From Bacteroidota bacterium (GTDB lineage Bacteria; Bacteroidota; Bacteroidia; Chitinophagales; Chitinophagaceae): a stretch of DNA of 8,755 nt. Shown piece after piece: positions 1 through 5,745 of the stretch (positions are counted from its first letter, which is position 1; each line of letters opens with the position of its first letter). The notes below the pieces were generated by a model. That model did no database searches. It was not told the origin of the DNA and worked only from the letters and a program-made list of their open reading frames with translations. Position numbers and translations under genes: made by a program. Location: the NCBI GenBank assembly GCA_023436425.1, contig JAEZJD010000132.1, positions 1 to 8,755 of the forward strand, in the 5' to 3' direction.

Positions 1-86
1 TATCACCGCCTTTGACGATTTCGGAAGGTGAATTACAGCATGCGGCAGATGTAATTCTCAACGCAATCGACACTATTTCCGTCTAA
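1..86 (+). CDS. C-terminal end of a probable class-III (PLP-dependent) aminotransferase, partial
   Basis: Only the last 27 codons are visible. The frame is open from base 3 (bases 1-2 finish a preceding codon) and stops with TAA at 84-86. The tail begins SPPLTISEGELQHAADVIL. A PPLTIS/T-x-x-E-L stretch followed by an amphipathic helix is the usual ending of acetylornithine/ornithine-type class-III aminotransferases, where it belongs to the small C-terminal domain. The lysine that binds pyridoxal phosphate would lie upstream, outside the window, so substrate cannot be judged. The next gene starts 56 bases later on the same strand and could be co-transcribed. The call rests on a short motif only. 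Another protein with a similar end cannot be excluded, but that this is a coding C-terminus is fairly likely. Confidence 0.55.
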   Translation, partial: SPPLTISEGELQHAADVILNAIDTISV

Positions 87-130
87 TCCAACTTTAATGT
101 TTTTGCCTCGTGTAACTGCAACAACAAACA

Positions 131-138
131 TACATTTG
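131..138 (+). promoter_or_regulatory. Possible Bacteroidota -7 promoter element (TACATTTG)
   Basis: TACATTTG matches the Bacteroidota -7 consensus TAnnTTTG exactly and ends 4 bases before the ATG at 143. A TTTTG run at 101-105 could be the -33 element, but the 25-base spacer is longer than the usual 17-23. If the element is real, transcription would start at or very near the ATG and the message would be leaderless or nearly so. An 8-base match is weak evidence alone. Confidence 0.25.
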
Positions 139-142
139 CTAC

Positions 143-1609
143 ATGCAGGCGCTGATTGATGCTATATCGCAATTTTACAAGAGCTGGTGTGGGAAGTACC
201 CCATCCAGGTGGATGTATTGCCGCAATCGGGCAGCGACCGAAGATACTTTCGCGTGTTTGGAGAAAGCAACAATTCTGTTATAGCAACGTATGGATTGAA
301 TGTCGCGGAAAATGAAACCTTCATTTATTTTTCCGACCACTTCAAAAATTTGCAGTTGAACGTTCCGGAAATTTTGGGCGTGAGTTACGACAAGACGATT
401 TACCTGCAGGAAGATTTTGGCGATACGGCTTTATTGGATGTGCTTGAGCAGAAAGGATTTGGTGCAGAGGCGTACGAACTGTTTAGAAAAAGCTTGCACG
501 AACTTGCGAGAATGCAGGTGTTGGGCGATGAAGAATTAAACTATGAAAGGTGCCTCACAAATTCAGAGTTTGGCAAGCAGGCCATCATGGCAGATCTTCT
601 CTACTTTAAATTTTATTTTCTCGATGCACTCCGAAAACCATATGACAAGCAGAAGTTGATCGATGATTTTGAGGCGCTAAGTAATTATCTCACCCATACT
701 GAATACAAGTACTTTATGTTTCGCGACTTTCAAAGCAGGAACATAATGGTCACTGACGATAATACTGTCCATTTCATAGATTATCAGGGCGGAATGAAGG
801 GTGCGCCTCAGTACGACGTAGCGAGTATACTGTGGCAGGCCAGGGCTAATCTTCCCGACGAATGGAAACAAAGTCTGTTGGATGATTACATGAATTCGTT
901 TGATGAATTTATTGGTGCTTCTTTGGATAGATCGGTATTCAAAAGTCAATATAACGGCTACGTTTTAATTCGTTTGTTGCAGGTGCTCGGAGCTTATGGT
1001 TTTCGAGGACTATTTGAGCGCAAAGCGCAATTCCTTACAAGCATTCCCCTAACGTTGAGAAATCTTAGGTCATTTATTGACAACAACAGTATTGGCATTG
1101 TAGTTCCGGAATTCAAAAGGGTGATTTCAATTTGTGTGGACGATGAAATCATCGAACGCTTTACGCCGGTACAGGCTGACGATAATACAAAGCTGACGGT
1201 AAAAATCTGCAGCTTTTCGTACAGGCAAGGAATTCCGGACGACGGCAGTGGCAATGGTGGTGGGTTTGTGTTTGACTGTAGGGGAATAGATAATCCAGGA
1301 CGACATGACGAGTATAAAGAAATTCACGGACGCAACAGACCTGTTATAGATTATCTGGAGCGACAAACCAGGATGCAGGACTTTTTGAATAGTGTGTTTG
1401 ACATAGTAGATATCACCGTTGAGCAATATATCAAACGAGGATTCGACAATCTCGCTGTCAATTTCGGATGCACCGGCGGACAGCACAGGAGCGTATACGC
1501 TGCTGATGCTTTGGCTGCACATCTAAAGAATAAATACAAGGTCAAAATAGAATTGTGTCACCGTGAGCAGGAAGCGAAGAATTGGGTCAATAAGCTGCCG
1601 GTACAGTGA
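143..1609 (+). CDS. APH/AmgK-like sugar kinase fused to a RapZ C-terminal domain
   Basis: This 488-residue protein has two domains. Residues about 1-310 are an aminoglycoside-phosphotransferase fold of the AmgK type. They contain a nucleotide loop SGSDRRYFRV (29-38), the hinge-like QEDFGDTALLD (89-99), a catalytic loop FRDFQSRN (193-200; Asp195, Asn200) and a metal-binding IDYQGG (212-217; Asp213). Residues about 350-481 match the C-terminal domain of the RNase adapter RapZ, with SFSYRQGIP, VFDCR (376-380), NPGRHDEY and the signature GCTGGQHRSVY (442-452). The ATP-binding P-loop domain that precedes this in E. coli RapZ is absent. AmgK enzymes phosphorylate N-acetylmuramate/N-acetylglucosamine at the anomeric carbon, and the RapZ C-domain binds glucosamine-6-phosphate in E. 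coli. A cytoplasmic amino-sugar kinase with a built-in sensor is therefore a reasonable inference, not shown here. No MurU-like nucleotidyltransferase is visible beside it. The start is the first ATG of the domain frame, with no Shine-Dalgarno. Domain calls are secure; the substrate is not. Confidence 0.9.
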   Translation: MQALIDAISQFYKSWCGKYPIQVDVLPQSGSDRRYFRVFGESNNSVIATYGLNVAENETFIYFSDHFKNLQLNVPEILGVSYDKTIYLQEDFGDTALLDVLEQKGFGAEAYELFRKSLHELARMQVLGDEELNYERCLTNSEFGKQAIMADLLYFKFYFLDALRKPYDKQKLIDDFEALSNYLTHTEYKYFMFRDFQSRNIMVTDDNTVHFIDYQGGMKGAPQYDVASILWQARANLPDEWKQSLLDDYMNSFDEFIGASLDRSVFKSQYNGYVLIRLLQVLGAYGFRGLFERKAQFLTSIPLTLRNLRSFIDNNSIGIVVPEFKRVISICVDDEIIERFTPVQADDNTKLTVKICSFSYRQGIPDDGSGNGGGFVFDCRGIDNPGRHDEYKEIHGRNRPVIDYLERQTRMQDFLNSVFDIVDITVEQYIKRGFDNLAVNFGCTGGQHRSVYAADALAAHLKNKYKVKIELCHREQEAKNWVNKLPVQ

Positions 1610-1630
1610 ACTTTGCTTCCCTTTCTAATT

Positions 1631-1957
1631 CTACAGAACAGGATTTTGCCTCTTTTTAAACACGGAAAAAAAATTCTTGCCTAGGTTGGTGAGGGTTTCT
1701 TTTAAGCCCATTTTGCTTGTTTTCTCGTGCAAATTCAGCCTTACGTCTGACGAATTAGGTGATGCATCTGTAGGAAAAATCGAGTGTTCGACCGTTATCA
1801 GCATTTCCTGCAGTTCTTCAAGTGTGCTGGCTTTTGTCCATTGCGGAAGCCCTTCTTTCCACACATAGTCATCACTGTAAACGCCAAGCAATCTTAATTC
1901 TTCAATAGAGTAAGGACCAAGGTGTTCATCGTTGTTACGAATGTACCAGGTTTTCAT
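1631..1957 (-). CDS. Small GYF_2 (DUF4339) domain protein
   Basis: This is a 108-residue protein. The frame stays open further upstream to 2083, but the ATG at 1957 is chosen because the domain begins at once (MKTWYIRN) and the upstream extension has no domain character. Residues 4-53 form a GYF_2 domain, with W4-Y5, G14-P15-Y16, W33, G36 and W40 in the expected order. This family is thought to bind peptides and is usually found in Bacteroidota fused to membrane segments. Here the remaining 55 residues (54-108) are polar, then basic near the end (KNFFSVFKKR), with no transmembrane helix, so the protein looks soluble or peripheral. It converges on the kinase-RapZ gene with 21 bases between and diverges from the small membrane-protein gene at 2140. 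No partner can be named. The domain call is good; the function is unknown. Confidence 0.75.
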   Translation of the reverse strand: MKTWYIRNNDEHLGPYSIEELRLLGVYSDDYVWKEGLPQWTKASTLEELQEMLITVEHSIFPTDASPNSSDVRLNLHEKTSKMGLKETLTNLGKNFFSVFKKRQNPVL

Positions 1958-2088
1958 AGAATTGGATTTAGGATATTGGACCGCTAAATTGGTGATACAC
2001 TGTTGATTGTGCAAGTGTGGTAATACGGAAATTGTAATCGGTAAAAATACTGTTCGAAAAGGGGGAAACTCTGGATTCAGCATTTGTC

Positions 2089-2126
2089 AACGATACAGTT
2101 CTTGTGGCACAACGATTGTAACGATT
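2089..2126 (+). repeat. Three AACGAT(T) boxes upstream of the small membrane-protein gene
   Basis: AACGAT occurs at 2089-2094, 2111-2116 and 2120-2125; the last two are followed by T and are 9 bases apart. They lie in the 182-base divergent gap (1958-2139), just upstream of the ATG at 2140. They could be binding sites for a regulator of either neighbour, but six-base matches in such a gap can occur by chance. I saw no complete TAnnTTTG promoter element in this gap on either strand. Confidence 0.2.
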
Positions 2127-2139
2127 AGCAAAAAAGTAA

Positions 2140-2325
2140 ATGAAAAAGATTCTATTAGGAGCGCTGGTTTGTGCCGCTGTTGCCGGGGTGGTCTTTTACT
2201 TATACGATCCGGAAAAGATCAATGAAACTCTTGACGATCTAAAGGACACAGCAGACGACGCACTGAGCAAGGTGAAGAACACTCTTAATAAGCAAGGCAA
2301 AGAATTCAGCAACAGCGTAAGCTAA
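2140..2325 (+). CDS. Small single-pass membrane protein, YtxH-like
   Basis: This protein is 61 residues long. Residues 2-3 are lysines, residues about 4-21 form one hydrophobic helix (ILLGALVCAAVAGVVFYL), and the rest is a charged, helix-prone tail (about 24-58) with alternating Asp/Glu and Lys and no Cys or Pro after residue 24. A short hydrophobic anchor followed by an amphipathic helix rich in D-D-L-K and K-V-K is the pattern of YtxH/general-stress-type small proteins, and the YDPEK junction fits. The family's molecular role is not defined. The ATG follows an A-rich stretch (AGCAAAAAAGTAA), as is common for starts in this phylum. A strong terminator begins right after the stop, so this is probably a single-gene transcript. 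It diverges from the GYF_2 gene. A signal-peptide reading is less likely because there is no cleavage motif. Confidence 0.7.
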   Translation: MKKILLGALVCAAVAGVVFYLYDPEKINETLDDLKDTADDALSKVKNTLNKQGKEFSNSVS

Positions 2326-2326
2326 A

Positions 2327-2349
2327 AAAAAGCGGCACTGCCGCTTTTT
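2327..2349. terminator. Bidirectional intrinsic terminator
   Basis: AAAAAGCGGC (2327-2336) pairs perfectly with GCCGCTTTTT (2340-2349) around a three-base loop ACT. A T-rich run continues to 2356 on the + strand and an A-run precedes the stem, so a U-tract follows the hairpin in both directions. It starts one base after the stop of the 2140-2325 gene and ends 5 bases before the stop of the converging cytochrome gene, so it can end both transcripts. Confidence 0.9.
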
Positions 2350-2354
2350 ATTTT

Positions 2355-2684
2355 TTATAGCAAGCCTTCGTTTTTCCACTTTACAAAAACCTGTATAGTT
2401 GAATCTGGCAGCTTCGGATGCCTGAAAGGCATAAACCCTTTTTCATTCGGGTTTTTCTGAATCCGGGCAATGATATCATCAATCTTGAATTGCGCCGCAG
2501 CGTACGAATTCAGGTTTGCTTGCTTGCCTCCGTCCAGGTGACACGGTCCGCAATTAGCCTGAATTATAGGCTGAACACTTGCAGCGAAGGTTGTTGTCGG
2601 TGCTACCTGCGCCTTTTTTGCGGTGGAGCAAAATTGAAAAACGACAGCAACAAATAGAATAATAGTAATCAGTGATTTTCTCAT
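2355..2684 (-). CDS. Small lipoprotein-like mono-heme cytochrome c
   Basis: The protein is 109 residues. The N-terminus (MRKSLITIILFVAVVFQFC) is a short export signal ending at Cys19, followed by S-T-A-K-K, which suggests a lipoprotein anchored by Cys19; the lipobox (FQFC) is not a textbook one. The mature part has one heme c site, CGPCH (45-49: Cys45, Cys48, His49), preceded by VQPIIQANC. Met85 in GFMPF is the likely second axial ligand. Size and order of motifs match the small class I cytochrome domains that Bacteroidota export to the periplasm or outer-membrane surface. The redox partner cannot be told from sequence. It lies 48 bases downstream of hemW on the same strand, and no terminator is visible between them, so it is probably in the same transcript. 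The shared terminator at 2327-2349 closes the unit. Confidence 0.85.
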   Translation of the reverse strand: MRKSLITIILFVAVVFQFCSTAKKAQVAPTTTFAASVQPIIQANCGPCHLDGGKQANLNSYAAAQFKIDDIIARIQKNPNEKGFMPFRHPKLPDSTIQVFVKWKNEGLL

Positions 2685-2732
2685 AAAGTTCGTTTGTGTG
2701 AAAATAAACTTTTTGATGTTTCCACGCTGAAA

Positions 2733-3878
2733 TTAATCTGCCGCAACTTCTTTTTCAACATCGAACAAGTCGCTTGCAATGCGGTCCGCTTGTAGAAATC
2801 CTTCGTCAGTTAGTTGTACCCGGCGACCATTGAAGCGAAGAAACTCGTTAAGTATATTCCGTTGCAGCTGCTGTTGTACAAGGTTGGCCTTCTTTTCTCC
2901 CCATTTATTTTTAATATAGTCAAGGTTTAATCCATCCGACGTTCTTAATGATATCATCACATACTCATTAAACTTTTGGCTGTCCGTTAGCACTTCTGTT
3001 TCTCGCTTCGGTTTTCCTTTGGCAAGCTGTTGCACATAAATATTATTGTTAGCTACATTCCATCTGCGTTCGGATCCATTGTACGAATGCGCCGATGGAC
3101 CAATGCCCAGATACTTTGTGCCAGTCCAATAAGACGAATTGTGTCTGCTTCTGAAGCCTGGCTTTGCAAAGTTGGAGACTTCGTAGTGTTCGTATCCTGC
3201 ACTTCTCAGCCATTGCATAAGTTGCAGGTATTGATTAGCCTGAATATCATTATCAACATCAGGCGATTGGTTGCCTGCAATTTGCTTAAACAATGGAGTT
3301 TTTTCTTCCACCGTCAGAGCATAGCACGAAATGTGCGGAATGTTCATGCCGATTACCCGGTCAACGTTTTCTTTCCACTGCTTGTCCGACAAAAATGGAG
3401 AGCCATAGATGAGATCAATGGTAATGTTCTCAAAATATTGAACTGCTAATTGTAAACTTTCGATTGCTTGCTGCGAAGAATGCGCACGGTGCATCCACTT
3501 TAACTCTTCGTCCGAAAACGACTGTATTCCTAAGCTTAACCGGTTGATTCCTATTTTTCGCCAGTTATTGAGCTTCTCTTCATGAATGTCATCCGGATTT
3601 GCCTCAATTGTAATTTCCGCATCCTCCGCCACGGTGAAGCACTCGTTAATTGTAGAAAGCAAAAGGGTTACATCTGAAACATCCAACAGACTGGGAGTGC
3701 CTCCACCGAAATAGATGGTGTTTATCTTTTCACTACCTAAGAAGCCTGCTTCTTGTCGTACTTCATTGCACATTGCAGTAATCACATCATTCTTGTATCG
3801 CAGCGACGTGCTAAAATGAAAATTGCAATACGTACACGCCTGACGGCAAAAAGGTATATGTAGATAAATGCCTGCCAT
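2733..3878 (-). CDS. hemW: Radical SAM heme chaperone HemW
   Basis: This 381-residue protein is close in length to E. coli HemW. The order of motifs is that of the HemW/HemN-like family: IYLHIPFC with the 4Fe-4S triad Cys11, Cys15 and Cys18 (C-x3-C-x2-C), GGGTP (58-62) and EANP (92-95) for S-adenosylmethionine binding, GINRLSLGIQSF (110-121), PHISCYALTVEE (181-192), HNSSYW (246-251), and a winged-helix C-domain ending near LTDEGFLQADRIA. The short N-terminus before the cysteines, the PHxxxYxLTxE segment and HN-x2-YW favour HemW, which inserts heme into proteins, over the oxygen-independent coproporphyrinogen oxidase HemN. The frame could also begin at GTG 3881; ATG 3878 is preferred as the stronger start codon, right before the conserved AGIYLHIP. 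It is cytoplasmic or membrane-peripheral. The cytochrome gene follows on the same strand. Confidence 0.93.
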   Translation of the reverse strand: MAGIYLHIPFCRQACTYCNFHFSTSLRYKNDVITAMCNEVRQEAGFLGSEKINTIYFGGGTPSLLDVSDVTLLLSTINECFTVAEDAEITIEANPDDIHEEKLNNWRKIGINRLSLGIQSFSDEELKWMHRAHSSQQAIESLQLAVQYFENITIDLIYGSPFLSDKQWKENVDRVIGMNIPHISCYALTVEEKTPLFKQIAGNQSPDVDNDIQANQYLQLMQWLRSAGYEHYEVSNFAKPGFRSRHNSSYWTGTKYLGIGPSAHSYNGSERRWNVANNNIYVQQLAKGKPKRETEVLTDSQKFNEYVMISLRTSDGLNLDYIKNKWGEKKANLVQQQLQRNILNEFLRFNGRRVQLTDEGFLQADRIASDLFDVEKEVAAD

Positions 3879-3889
3879 CACGAATCTCA

Positions 3890-3927
3890 GAAGTTGACAT
3901 TAAAGCAAATAAATTACAGTCAACTTC
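3890..3927. promoter_or_regulatory. Dyad in the divergent gap between hemW and the Omp85 gene (possible operator)
   Basis: GAAGTTGAC (3890-3898) is repeated inverted as GTCAACTTC (3919-3927). The symmetry extends inward through a matching T-A-A / T-T-A on each side (3901-3903 and 3914-3916), so 12 of 14 arm positions pair, around a 10-base AT-rich centre. It lies 12 bases upstream of the hemW ATG and 32 bases upstream of the Omp85 ATG, where a shared operator or divergent promoter would sit. I see no complete TAnnTTTG element. A transcription-factor site is more likely than a terminator because there is no T-tract. Confidence 0.55.
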
Positions 3928-3958
3928 GTTATTTGTTGTGAGTGTTTTGTTTCGGAAT

Positions 3959-5737
3959 ATGGCTAAGGTAAAGCAGGGTGTTGCTTCAATTTTGTTTTTA
4001 ACAGTTTTCCTGAGCAGTGCTCATGCGCAATATGTTGTGTCATACAATGCTGTCGACACCGATTCTTTGCAACTAAAAAAGCTTTCATTAAAATCAGCAT
4101 TTACTTCCCGTGCAGACGCTAGTACCTATTTTTCGAATTTACCATCAGCGTTGCGAGCCAAAGGTTTCATCGCAGCATCTATTGACACCCTTCAACTCGA
4201 TTCTGCAAAGGGTAAGGTCGTTCTATTTCTTGGAAATCAGTACAAGTGGAGCACAACTCATACCCGCCCGGGTGACCAGCCCATTCTGGATGCCGTTCGT
4301 TGGCCGGGTGAAGGTACCGACATTGATTTCGCAACCCTAAGTAATTGGCAGAATAAGATCTTGGATTATCTGGAAGAAAACGGACATCCCTTTGGGAAAG
4401 CTTATCTTGACAATGTAACCGTTTCAGGAGACAGAGTAGAAGCGACTTTGATCATTGATAAAGGTCCCACTTACCGGATAGACAGCATTCGGATATATGG
4501 CGATGCAAAAGTTGACAACGAATTTCTTCAAAAGTATCTGCAGATCTACAACGGAAGCATTTACGATGCAAGAAAGCTTCGCAGCCTCAGTAAAAAATTG
4601 GCGGAATTGTCTTTTCTACAGGAGGACAGGCCCGCAGATGTAACCCGCCTTGCGACCGGGTCTGTGTTAAACTTGTATTTAAAGGAGAAAAAAAGCAGCC
4701 AGATTAATGCACTTGTGGGGTTTCTACCAAACAATGATTTGATGGTAAAAAAAAGATTGCTTTTGACGGTCGACGCCAACGTTATGCTGCGCAACTCACT
4801 GGGTTCTGGCGAAACAATAAGCTTACTGTGGCAGCAATTGAAGCAGGGTTCTCCGCGGATAAATTTGCTCTACGATCAACCTTTTATTTTTCATACCTCA
4901 TTCGGTGGTTTGTTTTCGTTCGACATGTACAAACAGGATAGCAGTTATTTAAATCTCAACATGAAGCTGGGGACAACATACAGTCTAAAAGAAAATCAGT
5001 CTGCGTCCGTTTTTTTATTGCGCAGGCAAACCGTGGTAAACACAATCAACACAGCTTCAGTTATTCAAACCAAAAAGCTTCCACAGGAGGCAGATGTAAG
5101 TTCGGTAAACCTCGGCTTTAGTTACGATCAAAACAGCACCGACTATCGGTTCAATCCGCGAAGGGGCAACGTAATTTCCATTACCGCGTCGGGAGGAACA
5201 AAGAAAGTGAAAAAAAACAGCCAGATTCTGGAGCTGAAAGACCCGTCAAATCCCACGTTCAATTTCGACAACCTGTATGACACCGTCAAGCAAAATGCGT
5301 ATCAGCTTCGCGTTAATGCATCGCTCGCTCATTATTTTTCTCTCGGCGGACAACGGACTATGAAACTGGCGCTCAACACCGGAATTTTTCTGAGCGCTAA
5401 CTACTTTCGAAACGAGATGTTTCAAATTGGCGGGTATAAATTGCTACGGGGCTTTAATGAAGAGAGTCAATACGTTTCGCAATATTCCGTTGGGACGGCG
5501 GAGTTTCGATATCTAATAGCAAGGAACTCCGCCTTCTTTGCGTTTTTAGATGGCGGCTGGGGCAAACATTTGCTCGAAGCCAGGCAAAATCACAGCTACA
5601 TTGGAACAGGAGTGGGCCTGTCGTTTGAAACAAAAGCAGGCATCATTAACCTGGCATGGGCCTTGGGCAAACGTGACGATACAGAATGGAATTTGCGGCA
5701 GTCGAAAATCCACATTGGATTTGCCAGTTATTTTTAA
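3959..5737 (+). CDS. Omp85-superfamily outer-membrane protein (BamA/TamA-like)
   Basis: The protein is 592 residues from the ATG at 3959. A GTG at 3938 would add seven residues, but ATG 3959 places the signal peptide (1-23, MAKVKQG then hydrophobic, ending SAHA before Q24) in the normal position. About three POTRA-like units follow: roughly 35-95 (ADASTYFSNLPSALRAKGF), 115-165 (WQNKILDYLEENGHPF) and 170-243 (YRIDSIRIYGDAKV through LNLYLKEKK). The rest is a beta-barrel with the LRGF signature (496-499, the family's [VIL]RG[FY] motif), late strands such as GTGVGLSFETKAG, and a C-terminal strand ending in Phe592. Proteins of this superfamily insert or export outer-membrane proteins. Length and about three POTRA units fit TamA-type members better than BamA, which has five and is longer. 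The next gene starts 8 bases later. Confidence 0.9.
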   Translation: MAKVKQGVASILFLTVFLSSAHAQYVVSYNAVDTDSLQLKKLSLKSAFTSRADASTYFSNLPSALRAKGFIAASIDTLQLDSAKGKVVLFLGNQYKWSTTHTRPGDQPILDAVRWPGEGTDIDFATLSNWQNKILDYLEENGHPFGKAYLDNVTVSGDRVEATLIIDKGPTYRIDSIRIYGDAKVDNEFLQKYLQIYNGSIYDARKLRSLSKKLAELSFLQEDRPADVTRLATGSVLNLYLKEKKSSQINALVGFLPNNDLMVKKRLLLTVDANVMLRNSLGSGETISLLWQQLKQGSPRINLLYDQPFIFHTSFGGLFSFDMYKQDSSYLNLNMKLGTTYSLKENQSASVFLLRRQTVVNTINTASVIQTKKLPQEADVSSVNLGFSYDQNSTDYRFNPRRGNVISITASGGTKKVKKNSQILELKDPSNPTFNFDNLYDTVKQNAYQLRVNASLAHYFSLGGQRTMKLALNTGIFLSANYFRNEMFQIGGYKLLRGFNEESQYVSQYSVGTAEFRYLIARNSAFFAFLDGGWGKHLLEARQNHSYIGTGVGLSFETKAGIINLAWALGKRDDTEWNLRQSKIHIGFASYF

Positions 5738-5745
5738 AAGCATCA

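Noticed and set aside
1238..1265. Gly-rich GSGNGGG read as an ATP-binding P-loop in the RapZ part
   Set aside because: There is no G-K-[ST] ending as required for Walker A. It is an ordinary loop before the VFD-x-R strand.
1127..1522. 131-codon open frame on the minus strand inside the kinase-RapZ gene
   Set aside because: It is antisense to the highly conserved RapZ domain, has no recognisable domain, and the + strand protein fully explains the region.
1610..1630. Terminator between the converging kinase-RapZ and GYF_2 genes
   Set aside because: The 21-base gap contains no inverted repeat.
1958..2083. Upstream extension of the GYF_2 gene to an ATG at 2083
   Set aside because: The extra 42 residues are Pro/His-rich with no similarity to the domain. 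The ATG at 1957 begins the conserved fold directly.
2007..2225. 72-codon + strand frame overlapping the 2140 gene
   Set aside because: It is Cys/Arg/Gly-rich in its second half and overlaps the start of the better-supported 61-residue membrane protein in another frame. It has no domain character.
3030..3449. 139-codon + strand frame inside hemW
   Set aside because: It is antisense to conserved HemW motifs and is a by-product of that coding sequence.
3894..3922. Sigma-70-like TTGACA as a -35 box
   Set aside because: No TATAAT-like -10 lies 16-18 bases downstream, and Bacteroidota do not use that consensus. The TTGAC is better explained as part of the dyad.
5686..5745. Upstream extension of the DUF4271 gene into the Omp85 gene
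   Set aside because: The 20 extra residues overlap the final conserved strand of the Omp85 barrel and would bury the signal-type N-terminus.
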